The notes beneath the pieces are model-generated. The model made no database searches, had not been told where the DNA came from, and worked only from the letters and a program-made list of their open reading frames with translations. Shown one piece after another: positions 16,973 to 25,878 of a stretch of 64,000 bases of DNA (within the stretch, counting starts at the first letter, position 1; each line of letters opens with the position of its first letter). The stretch comes from Rhodovulum steppense. GTDB lineage: Bacteria > Pseudomonadota > Alphaproteobacteria > Rhodobacterales > Rhodobacteraceae. The position numbers and the translations under genes are program-made. The stretch covers positions 62,001-126,000 of the forward strand of contig NZ_SLVM01000009.1 of the NCBI RefSeq assembly GCF_004339675.1. The letters are read 5' to 3'.

Positions 16973-19057
16973 CTAGCGTCCGAACAGGATCGAATTGGGG
17001 TTGCGTTCCAGCGTCCGCGCCAGCGTCGAGACGGCGCGGGCGGCGCGTTCGACCTCGCGGATGGCGGGGCCAAGATCGCGGCCGACCCCGCGTGTCGCGT
17101 CATAGTCGCGGATCGTAGCGGCAGCCTCGTCCAGCACGCTGCGGGCGCGGCTCAGAAGGGCGGGCAGGTCTTCGGCGGCGGCCGAGAACCCGTCGGCGGC
17201 GGCCCGGGCCGAGGCGAGCGTGGCGTTCGCATTCTCGATCACGCCGCCGTCGCGTAGCTCGGCCAGCACATTGCGCAACTCGGCCAGCGCGGCCGACAGA
17301 TCGGCAGGCAGGGCGCGGGCGGCATCGGTATCGACCAGCCGTGCGGCGGCGTCCATCAGTGCCGAAAGCCGCGCGGCCAGTTCGTCCAGCGGCACGGCCT
17401 CGGCATTCTCGGCGATCCCGGTCAGGCGGGCCACCAGTTCGGGCACGCCCTCGACCGTGCTTTCGACCCGGGCGGCGGCGGCGGCGGCCGCGTCGATAGC
17501 CGCGCCCAGCCGTCCGGCGGCATCGCTTTCGTTCAGCCGCGCAACCAGCGTTTCCAGCTCGCCCACCGCGGCCGAGAGCCGCCCGGGCAGCGCCTGCGCC
17601 TCGTCGGTGCCGACAAGCCCGCGCGCCTCGCCCAGCAGGGCGCGCACCTCGCCCGGTACGGCGCGGATATCCTCGCTGCCCGCCAGACGGGCAATGTTGT
17701 CGAGCGCGGCAATGGCGCTTTCCATCACCTGTTCGATGGGCAAGGCATTGATGCGGTTATAGATCCCCTCGGCAGTGGCGGCGGCATCGGCGATCTCGGC
17801 GGGCGCGGTGGGCAGGACCGGGTTCGGGCTTGCGTCGCGATCCAGCACGGCGGGCGGCGCTTCGACCAGTTCGACCAGTTCGACCTTGAGCCCGCCGGTC
17901 AGCAACGAGGCCGTGGCCAGCCGCGCGCGCAACCCCTCGTCCACGCGGGCGGCAAGGTAATCAAGCGCGGCTTCGGGGTCGGGCCTGCCGTCAAGGCCCA
18001 ACTGGCCCGGCCGGATCGCCAGCGTCGCGGTCAGGCGCACCCGCTCGTCGCCGAAGCGCGCGGCATCCACGATCCCGCCCAGCGCCGTCACCTTGCCGAT
18101 GCGGATGCCGCCCAGATCCACGGGCGCATCCACGGCCAGACCGCTGACATTCTCCTCGAAGATCACGGTCAGCGTCAGCAACTCGCCCTCGTCCGCGCCG
18201 AACAGGCTGGCGCGCGCCGCGGCCTCGTCGGGATAGACGTTGAACTGCGTGCCCGGCTCGACCGGCGCGCCCCCCGAAACCACGGTGCGGAAGGTGATCC
18301 CGCCCGAGACCAGCGAGGCGATAGAGTCGAAATCGAGCCGCGCGCCCCCCGGCCCCAGCGAGAAGCGGAAACCCGAGGTATCCCAGAACCGCGTTGCCGA
18401 GGAAATCAGCCAGTCATGCGGGGCAAAGATGATCGCCTCTGCCTCGACCGTGGCGCCGTCTTCGGACACTTCGGCGCGGCCGATCCGGCCGACCTCAATG
18501 CCGCGATAGACGATGGGCGCCTCGGCCGTCAGCGAGGCCGAGCCTGCCGCCCGCAACCGCAGCCTGAGCGCCGCGCGCCCCTCGCGGTTCAGCGGTGCGG
18601 TGGTCGAAGCCTCGTGGCGCTGGACGAAGCCGCGGGGCGTGTCGTCCCAGATGCCCTCGATGAAGGTGCCCGACAGCACGGTTTCCAGCCCCGACACGCC
18701 GCGCGGCGTCACCTCGGGGCGGACCACCCAGAACTGCGCGTCGTCGTCCACGAAGTCGGCCACGTCGCGATCCAGCCGCACACCGACCAGCACCTTGCCC
18801 AGCCCTTCGGTAAAGGCGACGCTTTCCACGATCCCCACGGTCACGTCGCGATAGCGCAGCTCGGTTTCGCCCGCGCGGATGCCCGAGGCGGTCTCGAACA
18901 CCAGTTCCAGAAGCGGGCCGCGTTCGGCATAGCTGTTCCAAGCCACCCCAAGCGCGATCGCCAGCGCCGCGGCCGGGATCACCCAGACGATGGAGAGCCG
19001 TTCCACAAGGCTGCGGCGGGCGGGCTCGATGGGGGTTTCGGGCGGCAGGTCGGTCAT
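16973..19057 (-). CDS. pqiB: PqiB-type MCE-domain intermembrane transport protein
   Basis: 694 residues starting at the ATG that overlaps the second pqiA stop (ATGA). One N-terminal transmembrane helix (about residues 23-42, WVIPAAALAIALGV) is followed by three MCE domains: near residue 45 (ASGIRAGETELRYRDVTVG), near 180 (PIVYRGIEVGRIGRAEV) and near 300 (VDLGGIRIGKVTALGG). The remaining 300 residues are Ala/Leu-rich helix with heptad character, as in the coiled tunnel of PqiB, and the tail ERNPNSILFGR matches the family. At 694 residues it is longer than the E. coli protein (about 546), the extra length lying in the helical needle. It forms a hexameric periplasmic tunnel for lipids. Confidence 0.9.
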   Translation of the reverse strand: MTDLPPETPIEPARRSLVERLSIVWVIPAAALAIALGVAWNSYAERGPLLELVFETASGIRAGETELRYRDVTVGIVESVAFTEGLGKVLVGVRLDRDVADFVDDDAQFWVVRPEVTPRGVSGLETVLSGTFIEGIWDDTPRGFVQRHEASTTAPLNREGRAALRLRLRAAGSASLTAEAPIVYRGIEVGRIGRAEVSEDGATVEAEAIIFAPHDWLISSATRFWDTSGFRFSLGPGGARLDFDSIASLVSGGITFRTVVSGGAPVEPGTQFNVYPDEAAARASLFGADEGELLTLTVIFEENVSGLAVDAPVDLGGIRIGKVTALGGIVDAARFGDERVRLTATLAIRPGQLGLDGRPDPEAALDYLAARVDEGLRARLATASLLTGGLKVELVELVEAPPAVLDRDASPNPVLPTAPAEIADAAATAEGIYNRINALPIEQVMESAIAALDNIARLAGSEDIRAVPGEVRALLGEARGLVGTDEAQALPGRLSAAVGELETLVARLNESDAAGRLGAAIDAAAAAAARVESTVEGVPELVARLTGIAENAEAVPLDELAARLSALMDAAARLVDTDAARALPADLSAALAELRNVLAELRDGGVIENANATLASARAAADGFSAAAEDLPALLSRARSVLDEAAATIRDYDATRGVGRDLGPAIREVERAARAVSTLARTLERNPNSILFGR

Positions 19058-19683
19058 GCGCGGCGGCCCTCCCTCTCGGCGTCCCAGATCAGGCGGCTGT
19101 CGAAGCTTTGTGCCGAGAGCATGGTGAAGATCACCGAGAGGGCAAAGAACAGGCTGGCCGGGCCGGGGCTGACCGAGGCGACGGCGCCAAGCTGCACCAG
19201 CGAGGCCAGGATCGCGACCACGAAGACGTCGATCATGGACCAGCGGCCGATATACTCGACCACCTGGTAAAGCTGCTGGCGGCGGCTGCCGGTCAGGGCG
19301 CTGCCATGGCGCACGCCCAGCGCCAGCATGGCAATGGCCAGGAACTTGCCCAGCGGGATCGCGACCGAGGCGGTCAGGATCACCAGCGCGATGCCCCAGT
19401 TGCCGTGGCGGGCCAGGTCGACCGCGCCGCCGATGATTGTGGCCTCCTGCGAGGCGACGAGCGTGCGGGTGGACAGCATCGGGTAGAGATTGGCGGGTAC
19501 ATAGGCGATCACCCCGACCAGCCACCACGCCCAGACCCGTTGCAGCGCCAGCGGCGCGCGGGTGTGCAGCCGATGCCCGCAGCGCCCGCAGCGCTCCGTT
19601 CCCGCGGGCCAGACCCGGGTGCAGCTTGTGCAGGCCACCAGCCCCATCTCGCGCGCGGTTCTCAGCGTTCCAGCGATTTCCAT
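19054..19683 (-). CDS. pqiA: PqiA-family membrane protein, second half-size copy
   Basis: 209 residues. A zinc-ribbon-like start (CTSCTRVWP then CGRCGHRL) precedes four hydrophobic segments and the motif YVPANLYPMLS, diagnostic of PqiA. Start at ATG 19683, which overlaps the upstream pqiA gene by 22 bases. E. coli PqiA is one chain with two such modules; here each module is its own gene. It is an inner-membrane partner that probably feeds lipid into PqiB. Confidence 0.87.
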   Translation of the reverse strand: MEIAGTLRTAREMGLVACTSCTRVWPAGTERCGRCGHRLHTRAPLALQRVWAWWLVGVIAYVPANLYPMLSTRTLVASQEATIIGGAVDLARHGNWGIALVILTASVAIPLGKFLAIAMLALGVRHGSALTGSRRQQLYQVVEYIGRWSMIDVFVVAILASLVQLGAVASVSPGPASLFFALSVIFTMLSAQSFDSRLIWDAEREGRRA

Positions 19684-20297
19684 ACCGAATACCTGCACAT
19701 GAATCCGTCCTGCACCACCACCAGCACGACAAGGGCGGCGAACATCCAGAAGGCAGGGCCGAAATGGACCTGCGCCAGATCGGCGATCTTGACCAGCGCG
19801 ATCGCGCAGCCGATGACAAAGATCTCGGCCATCGACCAGGGCCGCAGCTCTTCGGAGAGCCGGAACGCGGCGGCGGCGTGGGGCGCGGGTGGGCGGTCCA
19901 GCACGACGGGGCCGAGCACATAGATCACCAGAAGCGCGCGCAGCACCGGGATGAACACGATCAGCGCCGCCACCGCCAGCGCAAGGATCGCGACCGGCCC
20001 CGCTGCGGCAAAGGCAAGCGCGGCGTCCAGTACCGAACTGGCATTGCTGCGCCCGGCGACCTCGATGGCGAGGAAGGGGGCCAGCGTCGCCGCCACCACC
20101 AGCACCACCACCGCCACGGCGACTGCGATCAGTTGCTGGCCCGCCCGGCGGCGCGGCGCGATCAGCACCGTCTTGCAGCATGCGCAGACCGCGCGTTCGC
20201 CGGGGCCGGGCTGGACCGCGCGATAGACCGCATCGCAGCGCGGACAGGCGATCATCGCGGTCAGATCCGGCCCGATGGCTTGCGGGGCGGGGGTCAT
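19662..20297 (-). CDS. pqiA: PqiA-family membrane protein, first half-size copy
   Basis: About 211 residues from ATG 20297; a TTG at 20315 would add six residues and neither site has a strong ribosome-binding sequence. Residues 18-41 hold CPRCDAVYRAV and CACC, a four-Cys zinc ribbon; four transmembrane segments follow. The second module motif is degenerate (LAPFLAIEVAG instead of the Pro-rich Leu-Tyr-Pro motif). It is the first gene of the Pqi operon, and 81 bases separate it from the matB stop. Confidence 0.83.
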   Translation of the reverse strand: MTPAPQAIGPDLTAMIACPRCDAVYRAVQPGPGERAVCACCKTVLIAPRRRAGQQLIAVAVAVVVLVVAATLAPFLAIEVAGRSNASSVLDAALAFAAAGPVAILALAVAALIVFIPVLRALLVIYVLGPVVLDRPPAPHAAAAFRLSEELRPWSMAEIFVIGCAIALVKIADLAQVHFGPAFWMFAALVVLVVVQDGFMCRYSVWKSLER

Positions 20298-20378
20298 GCG
20301 TGTGACGGTTTCCAAAGGCTCATCGGGAACAGCATAGGGGGCAGCGCAGTGTTATCCAGCGCTTTCGGGCTGCAACCT

Positions 20379-21890
20379 TCAGGTGAAGCTGTCCGCATAG
20401 CTGTCCCGCAGGACGGTCTTCTGCACCTTGCCCATGGTATTGCGCGGCAATTCCGCGACGAATTCGAACCGGCGGGGCAACTTGAAACCCGCCAGCCTTT
20501 CGCGCAGAGCGGTTGCCAGCGCCTGCGGGTCGGGGCAGGCCCCGGCCTCGGGCACCAGCACGGCGACCACACCCTCGCCGAAATCGGGATGGGGCACGCC
20601 GATCACCGCGCTTTCCCGGATGCCGGGTTGATCGTCGAGCGCCAGCTCGATTTCCCGAGGGTAGATGTTGTAGCCGCCCGAAATGATCAGATCCTTTGCC
20701 CGGCCGACGATCTGGACATAGCCGTTCGCCGCGATCAGCCCCAGATCGCCGGTGATGAAGAACCCGTTTTCGCGCAATTCCTCGCGGGTCTTTTCGGGCA
20801 TCTGCCAGTAGCCTCTGAAGACGTTGGGCCCGCGCACCTCGATCATGCCGATCTCGCCCTGCGGCAGGGGTGCGCCGGTTTCGGGGTCGGTGATCTTCAG
20901 TTCTACCCCCGGCAGCGGCAGGCCCACGGTGCCCGCGATCCGCTCGCCGTCAAAGGGGTTCGAGGTGTTCATGTTCGTCTCGGTCATGCCGTAGCGTTCG
21001 AGGATGCGGTGGCCGGTGCGGGCCTCGAAGTCGCGGTGGGTGTCCGGCAAAAGCGGCGCCGAGCCCGAGACGAAAAGCCGGAAATGGCCGACCAGGTCGC
21101 GGGTGAAGCGCGGGTCGTCCAGCAGGCGGGTGTAGAAGGTGGGCACGCCCATCATGGAGGTTGCCCGTGGCAAAGCCGCTATCACCTGGTCAAGGTCGAA
21201 TTTCGGCAGCAAGATCATCGCGCCGCCCGCCAGCAGCGTGACGTTGGTTGCCACGAACAGGCCATGGGTGTGAAAGATCGGCAGCGCGTGCAGCAGAATG
21301 TCATCTTCGGTGAAACGCCAGTACTCGGTCAGCACCTCGGCATTCGACACAAGGTTCGCTTGCGTCAGCATCGCGCCCTTGGACCGGCCTGTGGTGCCCG
21401 AGGTATAGAGAAAGGCCGCCAAATCCTCCGCGCGGCGCGGTTCGGTATCGAAATCGTCGGGCATGTCACAGGCCACGGCCGCAAAGCTGCCCGTCCCATC
21501 GACGTTCAGCGTCACAAGATGGCTGCCCGCCTTGTGCGCCACCGCGCTGAGCGTCCCGGCATGCGCCCCATCGCAGACGAAGAGCCGCGCGCCCGAGTTT
21601 TCCAGGAAATAGCTGACCTCGGCTGCCGTGTAGGCGGTGTTCAGCGGCAGGAAGATAACGCCCGCCTGCGCGCAGGCGGCGAATAGCGCCAGTGCCTCGG
21701 TCGATTTCTCGACCTGCACTGCCAGCCGGTCCCCGGGGACAAGACCCAGCGCGCGCAGCGCATGGGCGAAGCGGGCGGAAAGCCGCAAGAATGAATCATG
21801 TGTCAGGGTGCGACCGCAGGGCAGATGCAGAAACGGTGTCTGCCGGTCGGCATGGCAGCCGAAAAGCCTGTCGTAAAGCGGGTTGACCAA
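20379..21890 (-). CDS. matB: Malonyl-CoA synthetase (MatB-type acyl-CoA ligase)
   Basis: 503 residues from a TTG at 21890 (reads M/L-VNPLYDRLF, the usual MatB opening, with GGAG 10 bases upstream); the frame is open further upstream but the extra sequence is not family-like. ANL-superfamily motifs: the AMP-binding loop LYTSGTTGRSKGAML, HALPIFHTHGLF, RYGMTETNMNTSNP, the hinge region TGDLGLIA and the catalytic lysine in MGKVQK near the C-terminus. The NMNTSNP variation after YGMTET is typical of malonate-specific MatB. Reaction: malonate + ATP + CoA to malonyl-CoA, cytosolic. No malonyl-CoA decarboxylase (matA) is nearby. Confidence 0.88.
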   Translation of the reverse strand: MVNPLYDRLFGCHADRQTPFLHLPCGRTLTHDSFLRLSARFAHALRALGLVPGDRLAVQVEKSTEALALFAACAQAGVIFLPLNTAYTAAEVSYFLENSGARLFVCDGAHAGTLSAVAHKAGSHLVTLNVDGTGSFAAVACDMPDDFDTEPRRAEDLAAFLYTSGTTGRSKGAMLTQANLVSNAEVLTEYWRFTEDDILLHALPIFHTHGLFVATNVTLLAGGAMILLPKFDLDQVIAALPRATSMMGVPTFYTRLLDDPRFTRDLVGHFRLFVSGSAPLLPDTHRDFEARTGHRILERYGMTETNMNTSNPFDGERIAGTVGLPLPGVELKITDPETGAPLPQGEIGMIEVRGPNVFRGYWQMPEKTREELRENGFFITGDLGLIAANGYVQIVGRAKDLIISGGYNIYPREIELALDDQPGIRESAVIGVPHPDFGEGVVAVLVPEAGACPDPQALATALRERLAGFKLPRRFEFVAELPRNTMGKVQKTVLRDSYADSFT

Positions 21891-22003
21891 TGGACGCAGA
21901 CTCCATTCTGAACGGGCCGACCATGTGTCGGCGGGCTGCTGACGTTTTGCGGGATGTGGGCGGGATCGTAAAGACCCGGTGCTGCCAAGGCACCGGGCCG
22001 CTA

Positions 22004-22903
22004 TCAATCGGAGCGACGGTCCAAGGGTGCGGCGACGCGGGTCTGTTTTGACAATTGCACCGCGAGGATGCCCGCCATGATGACCGCGACGCCTGTCACA
22101 TCAAGCGGCCCCAGCGTCTCCCCCAGCAGGAGCGCGGCGATGGATACGCCGAAAAACGGGCTGAGGAAGTGGAAGGTCGCCGCCCGCACCGCGCCGATCC
22201 GGCGCACCAGCAGGAACCAGATCAGCGTGGCGACGAGACCCGGGAATATTGTCGTGTAGGCAAAGGCCAGGACCAGCGGCCAGCCCCAGCGCACCTCGGG
22301 GCTTTCGCCCGCAACGACGGAGGCCAGTGCCAGCGCCGCCGCACCCACCAGCATCTGGAGCCCGACGATCATCAGCACATTGCCGCCCGACGAGGCGCTG
22401 CGCACCGCCAGCGTCGCCGTGGTCAGCGCGAACACGCCCCCGACGCACAGCAACAACCCGTAGAGATCGACGCCGCCGGTGATCCGGCTGCCCATGATGA
22501 TCGCCACTCCAGCAAAGCCGATCACCAGCCCCAGCGTGCCCAGCGGCCGCACCTTTTCGCGCAGCACCAGCCAGCCGAACAGTGCCACCAGAAGCGGCAT
22601 GGTGGATGCGATGATCGCCGCCATCGAGGCTTCGAGTGTCTGCATCGCGACGAAGTTGAGGCCAAGATACAGCGCGTTCTGGCTGATGCCGAAGATCAGC
22701 GTGGCGCGCCATTGCTCGCGCGTCAGACGCCAGCTTTGCCCCAGCGCCAGCGCGATGCCGACGCCCAGCAGCCCCGACAGCAGGAACCGCAGCGCCAGCG
22801 CGCCCAGGGGCGGGGCATCGGCGACGATGATCCGCGCCGAGGTGAAGGCCGAGGCCCAGATGAAGGCGAAGGCAAGGCCCATCGCCAGCGCCCGCAGATC
22901 CAT
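22004..22903 (-). CDS. EamA/DMT-superfamily membrane transporter
   Basis: 299 residues from ATG 22903, with GGGGGGAGAG 5 bases upstream (an in-frame TTG at 22918 has no such site). Ten hydrophobic helices arranged as two EamA repeats: the first starts IWASAFTSARIIV, the second VDLYGLLLCVGGVFALTTA. Members export metabolites such as amino acids or nucleobases, but specificity cannot be read here. It precedes matB by 113 bases on the same strand. Confidence 0.85.
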   Translation of the reverse strand: MDLRALAMGLAFAFIWASAFTSARIIVADAPPLGALALRFLLSGLLGVGIALALGQSWRLTREQWRATLIFGISQNALYLGLNFVAMQTLEASMAAIIASTMPLLVALFGWLVLREKVRPLGTLGLVIGFAGVAIIMGSRITGGVDLYGLLLCVGGVFALTTATLAVRSASSGGNVLMIVGLQMLVGAAALALASVVAGESPEVRWGWPLVLAFAYTTIFPGLVATLIWFLLVRRIGAVRAATFHFLSPFFGVSIAALLLGETLGPLDVTGVAVIMAGILAVQLSKQTRVAAPLDRRSD

Positions 22904-22916
22904 TGCTCTCCCCCCC

Positions 22917-22946
22917 AAAGCGAAAGGGCCGCCACGCGGGCGACCC
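22917..22946 (-). terminator. Probable rho-independent terminator after the HU gene
   Basis: On the minus strand, GGGTCGCC, loop CGCGT, GGCGGCCC forms an 8-bp stem with one T-G wobble, followed by TTTCGCTTT. It begins 35 bases after the HU stop codon and ends just before the EamA gene start, so it would isolate the abundant HU transcript. Confidence 0.55.
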
Positions 22947-22981
22947 TGAACCGTTTCCGGCGGCGCGGAAAGGCGCGGGCC

Positions 22982-23269
22982 TCAGCCGTTCACGCTGTCC
23001 TTCAGGGCCTTGGCGATGGTCATCTTGACGACCTTGTCCGAAGGCTTCTGGAACTGCTCGCCGGTGGCGGGGTTGCGCACCATGCGCTCGGGCCGCTCGC
23101 GGCAGTAGATCTTGCCCACGCCCGGCAGGGTCACCGAACCGCCCGCCGCCACTTCGCGGGTGATGATGCTGGTCACCGCGTCCAGTGCCGCCGTCGCGGT
23201 CTTCTTGTCAGCGCCCATTTCTTCGGCCAGGGCCGCGACGAGCTGGGTCTTGGTCATCGGTTTCGACAT
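22982..23269 (-). CDS. hup: HU-family DNA-binding protein
   Basis: 95 residues starting MSKPMTKTQLVAALAEE, with GGAGA upstream of the ATG. HU/IHF features: the N-terminal helix pair, the glycine in LPGVGKI, and the DNA-binding arm containing RNPATGEQ, followed by the C-terminal helix. In the arm the family's usual RKGRNP is replaced by ERMVRNP, as in the slightly diverged alphaproteobacterial HU proteins. It bends DNA and organises the nucleoid. A promoter and terminator of its own flank it. Confidence 0.92.
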   Translation of the reverse strand: MSKPMTKTQLVAALAEEMGADKKTATAALDAVTSIITREVAAGGSVTLPGVGKIYCRERPERMVRNPATGEQFQKPSDKVVKMTIAKALKDSVNG

Positions 23270-23314
23270 CTAGGGTCTCCTCGTTCGTGCCCTCTGTTGG
23301 GGCTCATCCTGGGG

Positions 23315-23343
23315 ATTAAACTCGATATTGCGGAGACACACAA
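23315..23343 (-). promoter_or_regulatory. Candidate sigma-70-type promoter of the HU gene
   Basis: Minus strand: TTGTGT at 23343-23338, a 17-base spacer, then TTTAAT at 23320-23315, about 45 bases upstream of the HU ATG. The surrounding 70 bases are markedly AT-rich compared with the rest of the window, as expected for a strong promoter. Confidence 0.5.
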
Positions 23344-23396
23344 CGATTTGTGGAATGAAATGACCGGTTTTCACGCATTTTGTGGGCGTTTTCCGC

Positions 23397-24881
23397 CTAG
23401 AGGAAGGCCGTTTCCTCGAAGCTGCGCAGCTTGCGGCTGTGAATCCGCTCGAGCGGCATGTCGCGCAACCGCTCCATCGCGCGGATTCCGATGGCCAGAT
23501 GGCGCGAGACCTGGGTCTTGTAGAAGTCGCTGGCCATGCCCGGCAGCTTGAGTTCGCCATGCAGCGGCTTGTCCGACACGCATAGAAGCGTGCCATAGGG
23601 CACCCGGAAGCGGAACCCGTTGGCCGCAATGGTCGCGCTTTCCATGTCCAGCGCGATGGCGCGCGATTGCGACAGCCGCTGCACCGGGCCGGACTGGTCG
23701 CGCAATTCCCAGTTGCGGTTGTCGATGGTGGCCACGGTGCCGGTGCGCATGATGCGTTTCAGCTCGAAGCCCTGAAGCTGCGTGATCTCGGCCACCGCCT
23801 CTTCCATCGCGACCTGAATCTCGGCCAGTGCCGGGATGGGCACCCAGACCGGCAGATCGTCGTCCAGAACGTGATCCTCGCGCAGATAGCCATGGGCCAG
23901 CACGAAATCGCCCAGACGCTGTGAATTCCTCAGTCCCGCGCAATGGCCGACCATGATCCAGGCATGCGGGCGCAGGACCGCGATATGGTCGGTAGCGGTC
24001 TTGGCGTTCGAGGGGCCGACGCCGATATTGACCAGCGTGATGCCCTGACCATCGGCGCGCTTGAGGTGATAGCTGGGCATCTGCGGCAGCTTGGCGGGCG
24101 TGGGCAGGGCGGCGTCGGGGGTGGCGATCAGCGCATTCCCGGGGCCCACCAGCGCGGTATAGCCCGAGGCCGGATCGGCCAGCGCGGCGCGGGCGAAAGC
24201 CTCGAATTCCTCGACATAGAACTGGTAGTTCGTGAACAGGACGTGGTTCTGGAAATGCTCGGGCGCGGTGGCGGTGTAATGTTCGAGCCGCGCCAGCGAA
24301 TAATCCACCCTCTGCGCGGTAAAGGGGGCCAGCGGGCGGGCAGCTCCCTCGGCCAGCGTCAGCGTGCCGTTCACGATGTCGTCGTTCGTGGTGTTCAGAT
24401 CGGGCACGTCGAACAGATCGCGCAGCGGATAGTCAAGAACGCCCTCTTGCGGGACGGACAGCCCGGTTTCGCCCGTCACCGCGAAATGCACCGGGATCGG
24501 CGTCTCTGACGGACCGATCACCACGGGCTGGCCGTGATTGGCGATCAACAGGCCGATCTGCTGGCGCAGGTAATTGGCGAACAGGTCCGGCCGCGTGATC
24601 GTCGCGGCATAGGTTCCGGGCTCGGCGACATGGCCAAAGCTCAGGCGGCTGTCGACCTGGGCATGGGTCGCGGTTGAAAAGCGCACCTGCGGATAGACCG
24701 CGCGGAACCGTGCCCTCGGCGCCTGGCCCGCAAGGGTTTCGCGGAACCGCTCGCGCAGGAAACTGCGCGAGGTCTGGTAGATCCCGGCCAGACGCGCGAC
24801 CGCCGCCCCGGCATCGGTGAACGCCTCCGCTCCGGGCAGTTCGGGGCCGACAAGCGGCAGTTCATCGACATGGTCCTGCAT
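23397..24881 (-). CDS. amn: AMP nucleosidase
   Basis: 494 residues from ATG 24881 (MQDHVDELPLVGPE). The N-terminal region carries the Amn-specific domain (PQVRFSTATHAQVDSRLSFG, NHGQPVVIGPSETPIPVHFAV), and the C-terminal half is a nucleoside phosphorylase-like fold with VNIGVGPSNAKTATDH, WIMVGHCAGLRNSQRLGDF and ALDMESATIAANGFRF, where the ME pair binds the ribose. Reaction: AMP + water to adenine + ribose 5-phosphate; cytosolic regulator of the AMP pool. The start is accepted on family grounds because its ribosome-binding site is weak. It has its own transcription unit, the HU promoter lying directly after it. Confidence 0.93.
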   Translation of the reverse strand: MQDHVDELPLVGPELPGAEAFTDAGAAVARLAGIYQTSRSFLRERFRETLAGQAPRARFRAVYPQVRFSTATHAQVDSRLSFGHVAEPGTYAATITRPDLFANYLRQQIGLLIANHGQPVVIGPSETPIPVHFAVTGETGLSVPQEGVLDYPLRDLFDVPDLNTTNDDIVNGTLTLAEGAARPLAPFTAQRVDYSLARLEHYTATAPEHFQNHVLFTNYQFYVEEFEAFARAALADPASGYTALVGPGNALIATPDAALPTPAKLPQMPSYHLKRADGQGITLVNIGVGPSNAKTATDHIAVLRPHAWIMVGHCAGLRNSQRLGDFVLAHGYLREDHVLDDDLPVWVPIPALAEIQVAMEEAVAEITQLQGFELKRIMRTGTVATIDNRNWELRDQSGPVQRLSQSRAIALDMESATIAANGFRFRVPYGTLLCVSDKPLHGELKLPGMASDFYKTQVSRHLAIGIRAMERLRDMPLERIHSRKLRSFEETAFL

Positions 24882-24992
24882 CTTTGTGGCGTCCCCGGGC
24901 TGTGCCGGGACAGGTTTCACGCTTTGGCCGCCCGGCGCAAGCCCTGCGCGCGCCCCCTTGCCGCGCGGCGCCGGGCGCGCGATGCTGGGGGC

Positions 24993-25847
24993 ATGACAGG
25001 AACGCTTCTTTCCATCGGGCATGGCTATTCCGCGCGTGAACTGGGCCGGGTGCTTGGCCCGGGCTGGCGCGTGATCGGCACCACCCGCAGCCCGGCGCGG
25101 GCGCACGAGCTGCGCGCCGAAGGTGTCGAGCCGGTGATCTGGCCCGGCGACGATCTGCGCCCGGCGCTGGCCGCGGCGACCCATGTCTTGAGTTCCGTGC
25201 CGCCCGGGGCTGGTGGCGATCCGGTGGTGGCCGCGCTGGGCGAGGCGCTGCGCGCGGCCCGGCATCTGGTCTGGGTCGGCTATCTGTCCACAACGGGGGT
25301 CTATGGCGATCATCAGGGCGGCTGGGTCGACGAGACGACGGCGCTGACACCTGCGACGGGGCGCGGTGCGGCGCGGGTGGCGGCCGAGGCGGAATGGGCG
25401 GGGCTGGGCCTGCCGCTGCACATCTTCCGGCTGCCGGGTATCTATGGGCCGGGCCGCTCGGCGCTGGATCGGTTGCGCGACGGGACGGCGCGGCGGATCG
25501 TGAAACAGGGGCAGGTCTTTTCGCGCATCCATGTCGAGGATATCGCGCAGGTGCTGGCGGCCTCGATGGCGCGGCCGAATCCCCGTGCAATCTACAATGT
25601 CGCCGATGACGAACCCGCGCCCGCGCAGGACGTGATCGCCTTTGGCGCGCAGATGCTGGGCCTGCCGCTGCCCCCCGAGATCCCGTTCGAGGCCGCCGAT
25701 CTGGGCCCGATGGCCGCCAGTTTCTATTCGGAATCAAAGAGGGTGCGGAACGACCGGATCAAGACGGAACTCGGCATCCACCTGCGCCATCCCGATTACC
25801 GGGCGGGGCTGGCCGCGATCCTCGAAGGCGAGACCCGCGAAGGCTAG
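24993..25847 (+). CDS. NAD-dependent epimerase/dehydratase-like SDR protein
   Basis: 284 residues. It begins TLLSIGHGYSARELG, a degenerate Rossmann loop (GxGxxxxxL), and contains YLSTTGVYGDHQGGWVDE and RLPGIYGPGRSALD, typical of extended SDRs of the YeeZ/NAD-dependent epimerase group. The usual YxxxK catalytic pair is not clear: the position after the VYGDH motif has no Tyr-x3-Lys. That is common in this subfamily, whose substrates are mostly unknown. It is divergent from amn and converges on the TRAP genes. Confidence 0.8.
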   Translation: MTGTLLSIGHGYSARELGRVLGPGWRVIGTTRSPARAHELRAEGVEPVIWPGDDLRPALAAATHVLSSVPPGAGGDPVVAALGEALRAARHLVWVGYLSTTGVYGDHQGGWVDETTALTPATGRGAARVAAEAEWAGLGLPLHIFRLPGIYGPGRSALDRLRDGTARRIVKQGQVFSRIHVEDIAQVLAASMARPNPRAIYNVADDEPAPAQDVIAFGAQMLGLPLPPEIPFEAADLGPMAASFYSESKRVRNDRIKTELGIHLRHPDYRAGLAAILEGETREG

Positions 25848-25878
25848 GGTCGGCCGCCTGCGCGACCGGCCCCGATGC

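Noticed and set aside
17200-17900. Repetitive GC-rich stretch in pqiB that looked like tandem repeats
   Set aside because: It encodes an Ala/Leu-rich helical needle; no exact DNA repeat unit is present and there is no CRISPR-like spacing.
22055-23551. Plus-strand open frame across the EamA and HU genes
   Set aside because: Antisense shadow spanning two real genes and the HU promoter; composition not protein-like.
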